Shown: positions 18,065 through 27,118 of the stretch, one piece after another
Position numbering within the stretch: the stretch's first letter is position 1
Layout of the letters: every line of letters begins with the position of its first letter
Source: Salegentibacter sp.
GTDB taxonomy: Bacteria; Bacteroidota; Bacteroidia; Flavobacteriales; Flavobacteriaceae
DNA length: 64,000 bases
Direction: 5' to 3'
Assembly (NCBI GenBank): GCA_017795085.1
Contig: CP051246.1
Location: 1,428,514 to 1,492,513 of the forward strand
Program-made: the position numbers and the translations under genes
The notes under the pieces: generated by a model
The model's database searches: none
What the model was told of the DNA's origin: nothing
What the model saw: the letters and a program-made list of their open reading frames with translations, nothing else

Positions 18065-18304
18065 TCTTGTTACTTATATTTTTACCGTGAGTTTATAAAA
18101 TTTAGATCCATTTTCATAAGCCTAGATTTTTTGGTTCTTTTTCATCAATGGAAAAAGAAGAGAACACCAATCTATTTCAGCTCCATTAATGATTTTAGTA
18201 ATATCATATTAATTATCCACTAGATAAAACTTTTTAATCTCAGGCCTCAGGGTGACGATAGAATTATGACTCATTACGGACATTCAAAATATAATTTTAG
18301 GTTT

Positions 18305-20602
18305 TTATAAAAACCATTGTGCCGAGATAGAGATGTTTCTACCAATATTAGAAATTTCGTCTGATTTTAATCTGGAAAGATGTGAAATATAATTTTTATT
18401 CAGCAGGTTATTCCCGTTTATCGAAATTTGTAATTCAGAGCCTTTAAAATCTAACGTTCCTCCAAGTCCGGCACCAAGTAAAGTGTAACCACCGGTTCGG
18501 GTTTCAAAAGCACTAACCCGTTTCTGGTCAAATACATTTTTTAGACGAATAAATGCATATTTTGAAACCAGTTTATTATTCCCTTCAAATTCTACCCGTA
18601 AGGTATTAGTAAGTGTGTTAGCAGGAATTAAAGGCAGGTTTTCGCCATTTTTACGTTTGCCGCGCACTATTTCAAATCCAGTTTCCCAATGCAACCAGTC
18701 TAAGGGGTGTGGATGAATATGCGTGCCGATTTCTCCTCCGTAAAGGTTGGCATTACTTTGAGTATATTCAAAAACAGCATTTTCATCCAGGATTTCCCCG
18801 GTGGGGTTTAAGAAAATATAATCGCTTATGCTGTTGTGAAATGCGTTGGCAAAAGCCTCAAAATGTTCGTTACGATGTTCTAAGGAAAGATCTACCTGAA
18901 AATTCTTTTCATTATTCAGTGTAGCATCCCCAAGTTCATAACGATTTGTTCCGTGATGGGTGCCGTTTGATGTTAATTCAGCGAGGTTTGGGGCTCTAAA
19001 TCCACTGGCCAGGTTTAAGCGTGCAGTAAAAGTTTCAGAAAAATTATACTTAGCACCTAAAGCGCCGTTGAAACTTTTAAAACTCCGGTCTATGGCAGGG
19101 ATATAACTTTCTTCTGCGTGTTGATGATCATGCGGTTCCTCTTCTTGGTGCCGATGTGTTTCTTCTGTCTCATCACTCTCAATATGACGAATATCATAGC
19201 GTATTCCTCCTTGGAAATCCCATTTTTCTAAATGCAGGTGAGTAGTGGCAAAAGCTCCAAAATCTGTAGTTCGGGCATCGGGTATCAATATTTCTTCTCC
19301 CAGGTTCTTATTGGTTTGATGCATTCCCTGTATTCCTACAATCGTTTCAAAATCACCTGTTTTAGGAAGGTTGTATTTTACATTATAATTAAGGGTTTCA
19401 AGATGCATTTCTAAAGCAGGATGCTCTTCAGCATGGCTTTCCTCTTCGTGGTTGTGCTCTTCTTCCTCATTATGATGGTGTTCATCTTCAAATTCCTGAC
19501 GGTTGTTAAACTGGTAACCTACTTTAAAATCGAGCCTGGAATCATTAAAAAACAGTTTGTTTTCGAGGCTTAGAATGTGGTTGTCTATTTTCTGAAAAGG
19601 TAGGAGTGGAGCCTTATCAGTACTTTGATCACCTATTTCTTCCGGAATTCCGATTTTAGAACGGTTAAAATTATATCGCAAATCAGCTTTATACTTATTG
19701 TCCTGATAAGCTATACCTGTTTTTAAATCTTTCTCATTAAACCGGGAGTTGGTAACGCGTTTCCCGTCGCCGGTTTTATAATCGCTGTGTGCCGAATAGC
19801 TCCCACGGGCAAGAAATTTTATCCTTTCTGCGGCGGTAGAAACCATAGCGCTACCCTGATAGCCCTGTGTGTTGCTAAAATATTTTGCATCGGCTTCAGT
19901 TTTTGTATTGTTGGCAGAGGCATAGCGTTCAGGATTAAGGTAAAGCACTCCACCAATCGCATCACTTCCATAGAGTAAAGATGCAGGGCCTTTAATCACC
20001 TCCACACTTTCAATTCCTTTATCGCTTATACCCAGGCCATGTTCATCGCCGTATTGTTGATTTTCTAAACGTACGCCCTGTGTGTACACCAATACCCGGT
20101 TTGAACTAAGTCCGCGAATTACAGGTTTTCCAATCCCTACACCGGTGGTAAGACTTTCAACACCTTCAATCTGGGAAATTCCGTCAGCCAGGCTAATTGC
20201 GCCTTTTCTATTTAAGGTAGCCACATTTTCCCGTGCCACCCGCATTACATTCTCACTTTGTAGTTGATGAAAAGGGGTGGAGATAATCACTTCTTCCATT
20301 TCAATAGCTGAAGCTTTTAGGGAGATTTCCAGAATTTCAGAAGTTGGGATGGTAATTTCGGTAGAATAACTACTATAACCTACCAGGGAAATTACCAGTT
20401 TATGAGTGCCCCTCGGTAAACCTGAAAACGTAAACTTCCCGTTTTCATTGGTGAGTTGGCCTTTTTCAAGTTCAGGAAAATATACCGTGGCACTAAAAAT
20501 AGCTTCCCCGGTTTCCCGATCTGTAATTTTACCATTAATATTTTGTGCGTAAATTGTACTATTTGCCGCTAAAAATAGCAGCAAAAAAATAAGGAATCTC
20601 AT
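18305..20602 (-). CDS. TonB-dependent receptor with His-rich loops (probable metal uptake)
   Basis: 765-residue outer-membrane receptor. Signal peptide 1-19 (ends IYAQ), CarboxypepD_reg-like domain about 21-100, plug about 105-230 (GKPVIRGLSSNRVLVYTQGVR; IKGPASLLYGSDAIGG), then beta-barrel ending in the aromatic SISAQWFL. Two clusters of His/Glu/Asp occur in predicted outer loops at about residues 371-392 and 479-499. In ZnuD-type zinc receptors such loops bind metal, so uptake of Zn or another divalent metal is likely by inference. Downstream in the same transcript direction from the small His-rich secreted protein 20649-20969. A Zur or Fur site was not identified. Confidence 0.9.
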   Translation of the reverse strand: MRFLIFLLLFLAANSTIYAQNINGKITDRETGEAIFSATVYFPELEKGQLTNENGKFTFSGLPRGTHKLVISLVGYSSYSTEITIPTSEILEISLKASAIEMEEVIISTPFHQLQSENVMRVARENVATLNRKGAISLADGISQIEGVESLTTGVGIGKPVIRGLSSNRVLVYTQGVRLENQQYGDEHGLGISDKGIESVEVIKGPASLLYGSDAIGGVLYLNPERYASANNTKTEADAKYFSNTQGYQGSAMVSTAAERIKFLARGSYSAHSDYKTGDGKRVTNSRFNEKDLKTGIAYQDNKYKADLRYNFNRSKIGIPEEIGDQSTDKAPLLPFQKIDNHILSLENKLFFNDSRLDFKVGYQFNNRQEFEDEHHHNEEEEHNHEEESHAEEHPALEMHLETLNYNVKYNLPKTGDFETIVGIQGMHQTNKNLGEEILIPDARTTDFGAFATTHLHLEKWDFQGGIRYDIRHIESDETEETHRHQEEEPHDHQHAEESYIPAIDRSFKSFNGALGAKYNFSETFTARLNLASGFRAPNLAELTSNGTHHGTNRYELGDATLNNEKNFQVDLSLEHRNEHFEAFANAFHNSISDYIFLNPTGEILDENAVFEYTQSNANLYGGEIGTHIHPHPLDWLHWETGFEIVRGKRKNGENLPLIPANTLTNTLRVEFEGNNKLVSKYAFIRLKNVFDQKRVSAFETRTGGYTLLGAGLGGTLDFKGSELQISINGNNLLNKNYISHLSRLKSDEISNIGRNISISAQWFL

Positions 20603-20648
20603 CTCGATTGAATTTTAAGTAGCTTGATATTAAATAATTAGGGAGTAA

Positions 20649-20969
20649 TTATTTTAGGGCTGGCGGGCCACGAAGCTCAAAGGAAAGTTGTTGATATTCA
20701 CTTAAAAAACCGTAGTAATTAGGTAGGTATTGCCCCACTAAAACTTCAGGAAGTGTGTCAAAATTTATAAAACGAAGTGCTAGTAGATGATTTTTAGGGC
20801 ATTTATAAAGTTCACATTCCAAATTATCCTGATGAAAATGTTCATCGGTATAATCTATGCAAATTTCATGGGTGTGATTGCTGAAACTATGTGCAAAGCT
20901 AACTGCTGTCGGCATTAAAATAACCAAGGCAGTAGTAAACAGGAATATATGGTTAAGAAGTATTTTCAA
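20649..20969 (-). CDS. Small secreted His/Cys-containing protein, receptor partner
   Basis: 106 residues, no family recognised. Signal peptide about 1-26 (HIFLFTTALVILMPTAVSFA) and a mature part that begins HSFSNHTHEICIDY and has HFHQDNLECELYKC, i.e. many His plus four Cys in the first 40 mature residues. It precedes the His-rich TonB receptor by 46 bases on the same strand. The simplest reading is a periplasmic or surface metal-binding helper; similar small proteins next to TonB receptors occur in flavobacteria. Function is inference. Confidence 0.7.
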   Translation of the reverse strand: MKILLNHIFLFTTALVILMPTAVSFAHSFSNHTHEICIDYTDEHFHQDNLECELYKCPKNHLLALRFINFDTLPEVLVGQYLPNYYGFLSEYQQLSFELRGPPALK

Positions 20970-21001
20970 TATTAATTAGGTTACACCATTAATATTTGTG
21001 T

Positions 21002-21340
21002 TTATTGTTCTTCAATAATTGATTGCCCTGTTGATTTGTCTCCAGATGTCCATTCCCAATTTTCATGTAATCTTATTTTTCCCCCTGGAGACCTTTCTGG
21101 TTTTGAAATGCAAATGCCTGTCATTAGTTCTCCTTTGTCGTTAATTTGATGATATCGCATTTCTATATTGCCAGCTTCGTCTACCAATCCAATAATATGT
21201 CCGTACTTAATTTTTCCGCCGGAATATTCAGAAGTAAGCACATTGCCAAATTGCTTATAGAGAAAAAGAGTTTCACTTGAGGTCTCTCCATTATCTGTAT
21301 TACTAACTGGTCTAAACAGCTTATTGTTATAATTTATCAT
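21002..21340 (-). CDS. Small cytosolic beta-rich protein, unknown
   Basis: 112 residues, no signal peptide. Pattern of short beta strands (GKIKYGHIIGLVDEAGNIEMRYHQINDKGELMTGICISKPE) reminiscent of MORN-like hairpins; homologues are sometimes labelled N-acetylglutamate synthase, for which I see no GNAT features. Ends with RLHENWEWTSGDKSTGQSIIEE. It lies 32 bases upstream of the His-rich protein; functional link unknown. Confidence 0.65.
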   Translation of the reverse strand: MINYNNKLFRPVSNTDNGETSSETLFLYKQFGNVLTSEYSGGKIKYGHIIGLVDEAGNIEMRYHQINDKGELMTGICISKPERSPGGKIRLHENWEWTSGDKSTGQSIIEEQ

Positions 21341-21399
21341 TGCTGAAATTTATAGATATCGTTCTTGAAAAAATTAATGCGAGTAAAACAAGTTTGAGA

Positions 21400-21708
21400 T
21401 TAATTATTGCTAAAGATCTTAGCAAACCCTAATCGACTAAGCATTTTCTTTTCGAAGGCCCAAAAAAACTTGAATTGACCGAATAACCAACCAAAACAGA
21501 CCAATAAAACCTGGTAAATTGGAAAAATAAGCAAGATTCGGGCAGTCCAATAGATAGACCAATGTGAGGTATTGCTATTTAGGCCTATAAAATCACAAAC
21601 CGGCCCAGCCAGTTTAGCTGCAGTAGATCCGGTAAGGGCAAATACCAATAGGATAACTAAAATTTGCAAGTTTGAATTGATGCCCCAGCGTTCTTTTAGT
21701 TTGTTCAT
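21400..21708 (-). CDS. DUF6787 family membrane protein
   Basis: 102 residues with two membrane segments (LQILVILLVFALTGSTAAKLA at 14-34; ARILLIFPIYQVLLVCFGWLFGQ at about 56-78) and a conserved N-terminal KLKERWGI and C-terminal FFWAFEKKMLSRLG. Matches DUF6787 of Bacteroidota. In this phylum it often lies near serine-synthesis genes, as here. Function unknown. Confidence 0.75.
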   Translation of the reverse strand: MNKLKERWGINSNLQILVILLVFALTGSTAAKLAGPVCDFIGLNSNTSHWSIYWTARILLIFPIYQVLLVCFGWLFGQFKFFWAFEKKMLSRLGFAKIFSNN

Positions 21709-21712
21709 GCTG

Positions 21713-21720
21713 CAAATATA
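21713..21720 (-). promoter_or_regulatory. -7 promoter box TATATTTG
   Basis: TAnnTTTG on the minus strand, four bases before the DUF6787 ATG; would give an almost leaderless transcript. Confidence 0.45.
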
Positions 21721-21754
21721 TTAAAAGCTTACCGACCTGAAAATACCCATTGGG

Positions 21755-22183
21755 CTAAATACGTGTAGGCACCGGAAAACTTTGGTTATACTGTCGGCTG
21801 AAGTACACAAAATAATTATACAAAAGATAGTTCACCTCATAACCATAATCAATATTATGCTCGTAATTAATTTCCTGAATATATAAATCGGGGTTATAAC
21901 GACTGGGCTGGCGAACACGATTGTTGTACTCGCTTACCAGTATTTGATTTTTGTTTTCCAGGTAAGATTGAGAATAATAGCCTTCAGGCCGGGCTATACT
22001 GTTGATAAACAGATTGAAGCCCGGTTCTATGATTATAATTTCATATTCCAGGCTGTCATTAGCAATTCGCACTGTATCGTCTTGAGCATTGGCAATACGA
22101 TCTGATTTCAAGCTTCGGTGTTGAGAGCCACAACTATAGAGAAACAAGCCGAATAATATGATATAAATAAGATTTTTCATCAT
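21755..22183 (-). CDS. DUF6146 family lipoprotein
   Basis: 142 residues with a lipoprotein signal (FLYSCGS, Cys about 18). The mature part has DSLEYEIIIIEPGFNLFINSIARPEGYYSQSYLENKN and an aromatic-rich YEVNYLLYNYFVYF tail, matching DUF6146. Periplasmic face of a membrane. Thirty-one bases downstream of the hydroxyacid dehydrogenase on the same strand. Function unknown. Confidence 0.75.
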   Translation of the reverse strand: MMKNLIYIILFGLFLYSCGSQHRSLKSDRIANAQDDTVRIANDSLEYEIIIIEPGFNLFINSIARPEGYYSQSYLENKNQILVSEYNNRVRQPSRYNPDLYIQEINYEHNIDYGYEVNYLLYNYFVYFSRQYNQSFPVPTRI

Positions 22184-22214
22184 CTATCTTTTCTTATAAA
22201 AAATAGATCAAAAA

Positions 22215-23168
22215 TCACGCCTTAAAACGCGAAATTATTTCTTTTGCTAATTCTATACTGATGCGTTCCTGGGCTTCCTGGGTGCTGCCCCCAATATGCG
22301 GACTTAAAGATATTTTTTCATTCATAAGTAATTTGATAGCAGGTTTTGGTTCTTCTGCAAACACATCAAGCCCGGCAAAACCTACTTTCCCGGTTTCCAG
22401 GGCTTCTAAAAGTACGTCTTCATCAACTAAACTACCGCTAGCCGTGTTGATAATTCCAACTCCGGGTTTCATTGCATCGATTTCCCGCTTTCCGATAAGT
22501 GGCTTATCTTGAGCAGGAATATGTAGGCTGATAAAATCGGAATGTTTAATAAGGTCTTCTACAGGTTCGATAGTAATGGGGATTTTTATGCTCTGATGAT
22601 TGTAAAACGCTAATTCAATATCAGCCTTATCCACTTCTTTATCACTGGCAATCACTTTCATCCCAATGCCCAGGGCTATTTTTGCCACTTCGCGACCAAT
22701 TTTTCCTAACCCGATAATTCCTAGCGTTTTATCACGGAGTTCGGTTCCGCCGGAATACGATTTTTTAAGCTGATTAAAAAGCATTTCACCTTCAAGTGGC
22801 ATATTCCTATTTGCGTGATATAACTGGCGTACTCCACTAAGTAAATGAGCAAAAGTAAGTTCAGCTACTGAAGTTGCCGAGGCTTCAGGAGTATTAAAAA
22901 CCTGTATGCTCTTTAGTCGGGCGTAAAGTGTGTCAATAGTATCAAGACTCACTCCGGCACGGGCAACAAATTTAAAATCTGGGTTTGCTTGCATTACTTC
23001 TTTATCTACAGTAGTGGTGCTGCGCACAATAAGTCCTTCGATTTTATGCTGCTTGATATAATCCCTTAATTGATTTTGGGCTACTTTCACTGAGTTTACT
23101 TCAAAACCTTTGTTTTCAAGCATTTCTTTTCCTGTATTCGATATACCGTCGTTAGCCAGTATTTTCAT
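22215..23168 (-). CDS. serA: D-2-hydroxyacid dehydrogenase (probable 3-phosphoglycerate dehydrogenase)
   Basis: 317 residues, short type without ACT domain. Rossmann motif GIIGLGKIGREVAK near 150; catalytic Arg in the TASGSLVDE region near 240, Glu near DVFAEEP 268 and His in LSPHIGGSTQEAQERI near 293. Position directly downstream of serC makes oxidation of 3-phosphoglycerate in serine synthesis the best assignment; another 2-hydroxyacid is possible. No phosphoserine phosphatase (serB) is in the window. Confidence 0.85.
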   Translation of the reverse strand: MKILANDGISNTGKEMLENKGFEVNSVKVAQNQLRDYIKQHKIEGLIVRSTTTVDKEVMQANPDFKFVARAGVSLDTIDTLYARLKSIQVFNTPEASATSVAELTFAHLLSGVRQLYHANRNMPLEGEMLFNQLKKSYSGGTELRDKTLGIIGLGKIGREVAKIALGIGMKVIASDKEVDKADIELAFYNHQSIKIPITIEPVEDLIKHSDFISLHIPAQDKPLIGKREIDAMKPGVGIINTASGSLVDEDVLLEALETGKVGFAGLDVFAEEPKPAIKLLMNEKISLSPHIGGSTQEAQERISIELAKEIISRFKA

Positions 23169-23285
23169 ATCTTATTTAATTTTTAAATCCTATTAAAAGG
23201 TGTTTATTTCCCGATATTCTAAATCAAAAAGAACCCAGGCCTGTTTGTATAATTACCCACAAACTTGCCTTGAAGTTGTTGCTTT

Positions 23286-24350
23286 TTAAGCAGTACGTTC
23301 AAACTCCTGCATAACTTCAACGAGTACTTTTACGCTTTCAGGGGGTAACGCATTATACATTGAGGCGCGATACCCCCCAACACTACGATGCCCACTTAAA
23401 CCATCTATTCCCGCTGTTTTCCAAAGTTTGTCAAATTGGTCTTTTCTTGATTCATCGGTAAGGTTAAAGGTGGCATTCATTAAAGAACGGTCTTCTTTTT
23501 CAGCAAAACCTTTAAATAGTGAATTTCGATCTATTTCATCGTAGATCAATTTCCCTTTTTCTTCATTTGTTTTTTCAATACCGGCAATTCCTCCTTTTTT
23601 GTCTAACCAACGCAGGGTGAGTAAAGTAATGTAAACCGCATAAACAGACGGGGTGTTGAACATACTTTCTTTATCTATATGAATTTTATAATTCATCATA
23701 GAAGGGATTTGCCGGGAAACTTTTCCAAGAATATCTTCTTTTAAAACCACCAAAGTAGTTCCGGCAGGTCCCATATTTTTTTGAGCTCCGGCATAAATAA
23801 GATCAAATTTTGAAAAATCTATTTGCCGTGAGAAAATATCACTGCTCATATCACAAACTAACGGAATATCCACAGCAGGAAACTCCTTCATCTGGGTACC
23901 GAAAATGGTATTGTTGCTGGTGCAATGAAAATAATCGGCATCAGTTGCAACCTGATAGTTTTTAGGAATATAGTTGAAGTTTTTATCGGCCGAGGAAGCA
24001 ACTTCTTCCACCTCACCAAAAAATTTAGCTTCCTTTATTGCTTTAGAAGACCAGGTCCCGGTGTTTAGGTAAGCGGCTTTTTTCTCTAGCAGGTTATAGG
24101 CCGTCATCAAAAACTGGCTACTGGCACCGCCTTGAAGAAAAAGGGCTTTATAGCCTTGATTTTCCAAACCTAAAAGTTTTAAAACCAGGTTTCTGGCCTC
24201 TTCCATAACAGCTACAAAATCGTTACTACGATGTGAAATTTCCAAAATTGAAAGTCTGGAATTATTGAAATCAAGAATAGCCTGAGAGGCTTCCTGAAGA
24301 ACCTCCTGTGGAAGAATACAGGGGCCGGCGCTATAATTATGTTTTTTCAT
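23286..24350 (-). CDS. serC: Phosphoserine aminotransferase
   Basis: PLP enzyme converting 3-phosphohydroxypyruvate to phosphoserine. 354 residues. NYSAGPCILP at 4-13, PLP-binding Lys in YAGAQKNMGPAG near 193, and GHRSVGGYRASMYNA near 322 for phosphate binding are all characteristic. The gap of 117 bases to the serA-like gene holds no other gene. Upstream lies the acyl-CoA reductase on the same strand. Confidence 0.96.
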   Translation of the reverse strand: MKKHNYSAGPCILPQEVLQEASQAILDFNNSRLSILEISHRSNDFVAVMEEARNLVLKLLGLENQGYKALFLQGGASSQFLMTAYNLLEKKAAYLNTGTWSSKAIKEAKFFGEVEEVASSADKNFNYIPKNYQVATDADYFHCTSNNTIFGTQMKEFPAVDIPLVCDMSSDIFSRQIDFSKFDLIYAGAQKNMGPAGTTLVVLKEDILGKVSRQIPSMMNYKIHIDKESMFNTPSVYAVYITLLTLRWLDKKGGIAGIEKTNEEKGKLIYDEIDRNSLFKGFAEKEDRSLMNATFNLTDESRKDQFDKLWKTAGIDGLSGHRSVGGYRASMYNALPPESVKVLVEVMQEFERTA

Positions 24351-24459
24351 TTATAATAAAAATTTATAAACCATTGTTTTTTTTATATTGGTAATGATGT
24401 CCGTTATGAGCATTCACTGTGTTTTAATGTAAAAATTCAACAAATATCAATATTCTACT

Positions 24460-25518
24460 CTAAATATTCAGCAGGAATCTCATCGTATCTACATTGTCGG
24501 CATAATCCCATAAATGGGGTTGCTGGGTTTGACCAAAAGCGATTTCGTTTTCTCCAGGCTTGTTTTTTACCACGCATTGTAACTGCCCTTCTTTGTTTTT
24601 TAAATATTTCTGAAGCTCAACCTGAGATTCATAAAATTCATAAAAGAGAGTGGCAATAGGAGACCCAAAGCTTTCATCCTGCTTAAGGATAAGAAATCCG
24701 TTTTCCAGTAACTTATATTCACTCATTAGATAAACCGCCTTGTTATAATCATAATTGTTAGCATATTTATCCCGGTTTATAATAGGGTTCCAAGGGTAAA
24801 TAGCTTTAAAAAATGTATCGAAATCATAATCTCTCGGCACATAGAGCTTGGAAACATTCCGGCAACCCAGGCCATAATAGCGAAAAATATCCTCGCCAAG
24901 AGGTTTCAATTCTTCCCTGGTTTCTTTTCCGGTCAAAACTGCTACAGAGTTTCGGTTTTTTCTGATGATATTGGGAACTTTAGAAAAATAATATTCAAAA
25001 TAACGAGCTGTATTGTCGCTTCCTGTAGCGATAATCGCATCAAAATTTTGCAATTTCTCATCGGTGAATTCAATTACATCGGCATAACTTTTATTTACAT
25101 AAATAAGGAATTCAGCTATAACCGGCAAAAGTAATTTATCGCTTGCCGATTGACGTATAAGGGCTTTGTGACCGGCCATTAAAACTGAAAGAAAATCGTG
25201 AAAACCTACCAATGGTATATTTCCGGCCATAACAATGCCCACAGTTTTCGGGCTTACTGTTTCAATTTTATAATTATTCAACCACTGGTTTATATGATCT
25301 TCCTTTAGAGCTTTGTGCCATTGTTGAAGGGCGAAAATTACATTTTCTCTGGTAAACCATGCGTTATGATGTACTGAAGCTGAAATCGTTTGGTTTAGTT
25401 TATTGTAAAATGATTGATATTTAGGTTCAATATCTGGGGTTTCCTGAGGATTTTCTTTGAAATGGCCCAGGAAATTACCAAGTTCTATAAAGTGTGATTT
25501 TCTCTCTTCGATAGTCAT
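24460..25518 (-). CDS. LuxC-like acyl-CoA reductase
   Basis: 352 residues of the acyl-CoA reductase (LuxC) family, aldehyde-dehydrogenase-like. Catalytic C219 in YYGLGCRNVSKLYVP; nucleotide-binding IVMAGNIPLVGFHDFLSVL at 95-113 and IIATGSDNTARYFEYYF at 162-178. LuxC reduces an acyl-CoA or acyl-enzyme to the aldehyde; no luxD/luxE or wax ester genes are near, so the product is unknown. In this window it lies between serC and a divergently transcribed ferredoxin, a neighbourhood I associate with many flavobacteria. Confidence 0.87.
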   Translation of the reverse strand: MTIEERKSHFIELGNFLGHFKENPQETPDIEPKYQSFYNKLNQTISASVHHNAWFTRENVIFALQQWHKALKEDHINQWLNNYKIETVSPKTVGIVMAGNIPLVGFHDFLSVLMAGHKALIRQSASDKLLLPVIAEFLIYVNKSYADVIEFTDEKLQNFDAIIATGSDNTARYFEYYFSKVPNIIRKNRNSVAVLTGKETREELKPLGEDIFRYYGLGCRNVSKLYVPRDYDFDTFFKAIYPWNPIINRDKYANNYDYNKAVYLMSEYKLLENGFLILKQDESFGSPIATLFYEFYESQVELQKYLKNKEGQLQCVVKNKPGENEIAFGQTQQPHLWDYADNVDTMRFLLNI

Positions 25519-25663
25519 TACCTTATTTGGTTATGAAGTTGATTGGTTTTAAATTTGCAACAGCGAAAGTAAAAATTTGATCTCCAAAACTCTTCTAATT
25601 CTATAGGAAAAACGGATTAAAATTTTTATTTTTCAGAGTGTAAATTTACAAATAAAAAGAGCT

Positions 25664-26014
25664 ATGGCAATTGTAATAACCGATGAATGCATAAACTGCG
25701 GAGCTTGTGAGCCGGAATGCCCCAATACCGCAATTTATGAAGGGGCAGATGACTGGCGTTATGCCGATGGTACCGATTTGGAAGGCAATGTAGTGCTACC
25801 CAACGGGAAAGAGGCAAATGCTGAAGAAGCCCAGGAACCTGTTAGTGATGAAATCTATTATATCGTTCCCGATAAGTGTACTGAGTGTAAAGGTTTTCAC
25901 GAAGAGCCGCAATGTGCGGCGGTTTGTCCCGTAGATTGTTGTGTACCTGATGAAGACCATGTTGAAAGCGAAGAGGAATTACTCGGAAAACAACGCTTTA
26001 TGCACGAAGAATAA
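25664..26014 (+). CDS. 2[4Fe-4S] ferredoxin (Alvin type)
   Basis: 116 residues. First cluster motif C9-x2-C12-x2-C15-x3-C19-P; second C72-x2-C75-x8-C84-x3-C88-P, where the 8-residue insertion is the mark of the Allochromatium-type ferredoxins. A 40-residue insert lies between the motifs and a second Cys pair sits at 92-93. Soluble, low-potential electron carrier. Divergent from the acyl-CoA reductase across 145 bases, so electron delivery to that enzyme is conceivable but unproven. Confidence 0.93.
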   Translation: MAIVITDECINCGACEPECPNTAIYEGADDWRYADGTDLEGNVVLPNGKEANAEEAQEPVSDEIYYIVPDKCTECKGFHEEPQCAAVCPVDCCVPDEDHVESEEELLGKQRFMHEE

Positions 26015-26028
26015 TTTTGCAAATAAGA

Positions 26029-26069
26029 CTTAGTAAAAACCTGCTTCTACTAAGAGGCAGGTTTTTTTA
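26029..26069. terminator. Bidirectional terminator with an alternative hairpin
   Basis: Terminator stem ACCTGC (26039-26044) / GCAGGT (26057-26062) with A- and T-runs. A second, mutually exclusive stem CTTAGTA (26029-26035) / TACTAAG (26048-26054) overlaps it. Lies between convergent ferredoxin and AraC genes. Confidence 0.8.
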
Positions 26070-26948
26070 TGAACTAACCCTAACTTTTAATTCATTTCGG
26101 TAAGCTGAAGGGGATTTCCCGGTAAAGGCCTTGAACTTCTTATTAAAATGGCTAAAATTATTAAATCCGCTTTCAAAACAAACATCGGTAATACTAATTT
26201 GTTTTTCATGCAAGAGTTTGGCAGCATGAGCTAAACGGTATTCATTCACAAAATGCGTAAAGGTTTTCCCGGTAATTTTCTTGAAGTAACGGCAAAAGGC
26301 GGGAACTGTCATTCCTGATTTTTCTGAAATTTCTTCGAGGCTAATGGGGCGTTTAAATTCTTTTTTTACAAAATTAAATATAGTATTGATTCGGTTGTTG
26401 TCTTGAGCAGCTGTTTCAAGCACAAAACCTTCAGCGTTTAAGATTTTGTAATCTTCTGCCATTTCAAGCATTTTTAGTACCTCTAATAAACCGAGTAATT
26501 TTTCGAAAGGCGTTTTTTCAACAAGAGATTCAATTTTAGTACCAATTCGTTTTTTATCATCACCTTGAAAAACAATACCTTTTTTAGCCAGCTCCATCAA
26601 GTCTTTGATACCTTTTACTTCAGGAAGTTCAAAAAAAGTTTCCCCTAAATAAGCCGGATTAAGCTGAATAACAGTTTCTTTTTCAAAATTGGTAAGGCTA
26701 TCGGTAAAACCACAATGAGGCAGGTTTGAACCTATTAATATAAGGTCTCCGTTACGGTAATGAGAAACATGGCTTCCTATTTGCCGTTTTCCCGATCCTC
26801 CGTTTACATATACCAATTCTATTTCAGGGTGATAATGCCAAAAAGTATTGTTATTGTTCTGGTTACTCTTGTTGTAACTGCGAAAGGTAAACGAGCTTCC
26901 GAAGGCCGGTTCGATTTTTTCGAAAGTAGGACGTGTGTTTTTTATCAT
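26067..26948 (-). CDS. AraC-family transcriptional regulator
   Basis: 293 residues. N-terminal cupin sensor (FWHYHPEIELVYVNGGSGKRQIG near 38-60) and C-terminal AraC double HTH (PISLEEISEKSGMTVPAFCRYFKKITGKTF; QISITDVCFESGFNNFSHFNKKFKAFTGKSPSAYR, to residue 285). The cupin suggests it senses a sugar or similar small ligand. Divergent from the secreted protein at 27170, with 221 bases between, so that gene is a possible target. No direct-repeat operator could be identified. Confidence 0.9.
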   Translation of the reverse strand: MIKNTRPTFEKIEPAFGSSFTFRSYNKSNQNNNNTFWHYHPEIELVYVNGGSGKRQIGSHVSHYRNGDLILIGSNLPHCGFTDSLTNFEKETVIQLNPAYLGETFFELPEVKGIKDLMELAKKGIVFQGDDKKRIGTKIESLVEKTPFEKLLGLLEVLKMLEMAEDYKILNAEGFVLETAAQDNNRINTIFNFVKKEFKRPISLEEISEKSGMTVPAFCRYFKKITGKTFTHFVNEYRLAHAAKLLHEKQISITDVCFESGFNNFSHFNKKFKAFTGKSPSAYRNELKVRVSS

Positions 26949-27118
26949 ATCATCAATAAATTAACAAATTAAAAATGGTGTTGCTATTCAAGGTTAAATC
27001 TATGTAAAATTAACTTAAATATGTTTTATTTGCGTAAATACCATATTAAATAATTGTTATGGTTAATATAGAACATATTTTTGTTTATAGAATTGTATTC
27101 AGTAGCATTCTTCTGCCT

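Larger units (their letters stand above)
17803..18304. other. 500-bp intergenic region with hairpins, no gene
   Basis: No reading frame with coding character. It contains two hairpins (17851-17871 and 18025-18056, listed separately) and a CCTCAGGGTGACG string near 18244. It separates the plus-strand msrA-folE group from the minus-strand TonB receptor; both flanking genes end here. Confidence 0.6.

Noticed and set aside
17803..18304. tRNA or rRNA gene in the larger gaps
   Set aside because: No cloverleaf with a GGTTCRA-type T-loop and CCA-compatible acceptor stem could be built here, in 28092-28440 or in 43996-44338.
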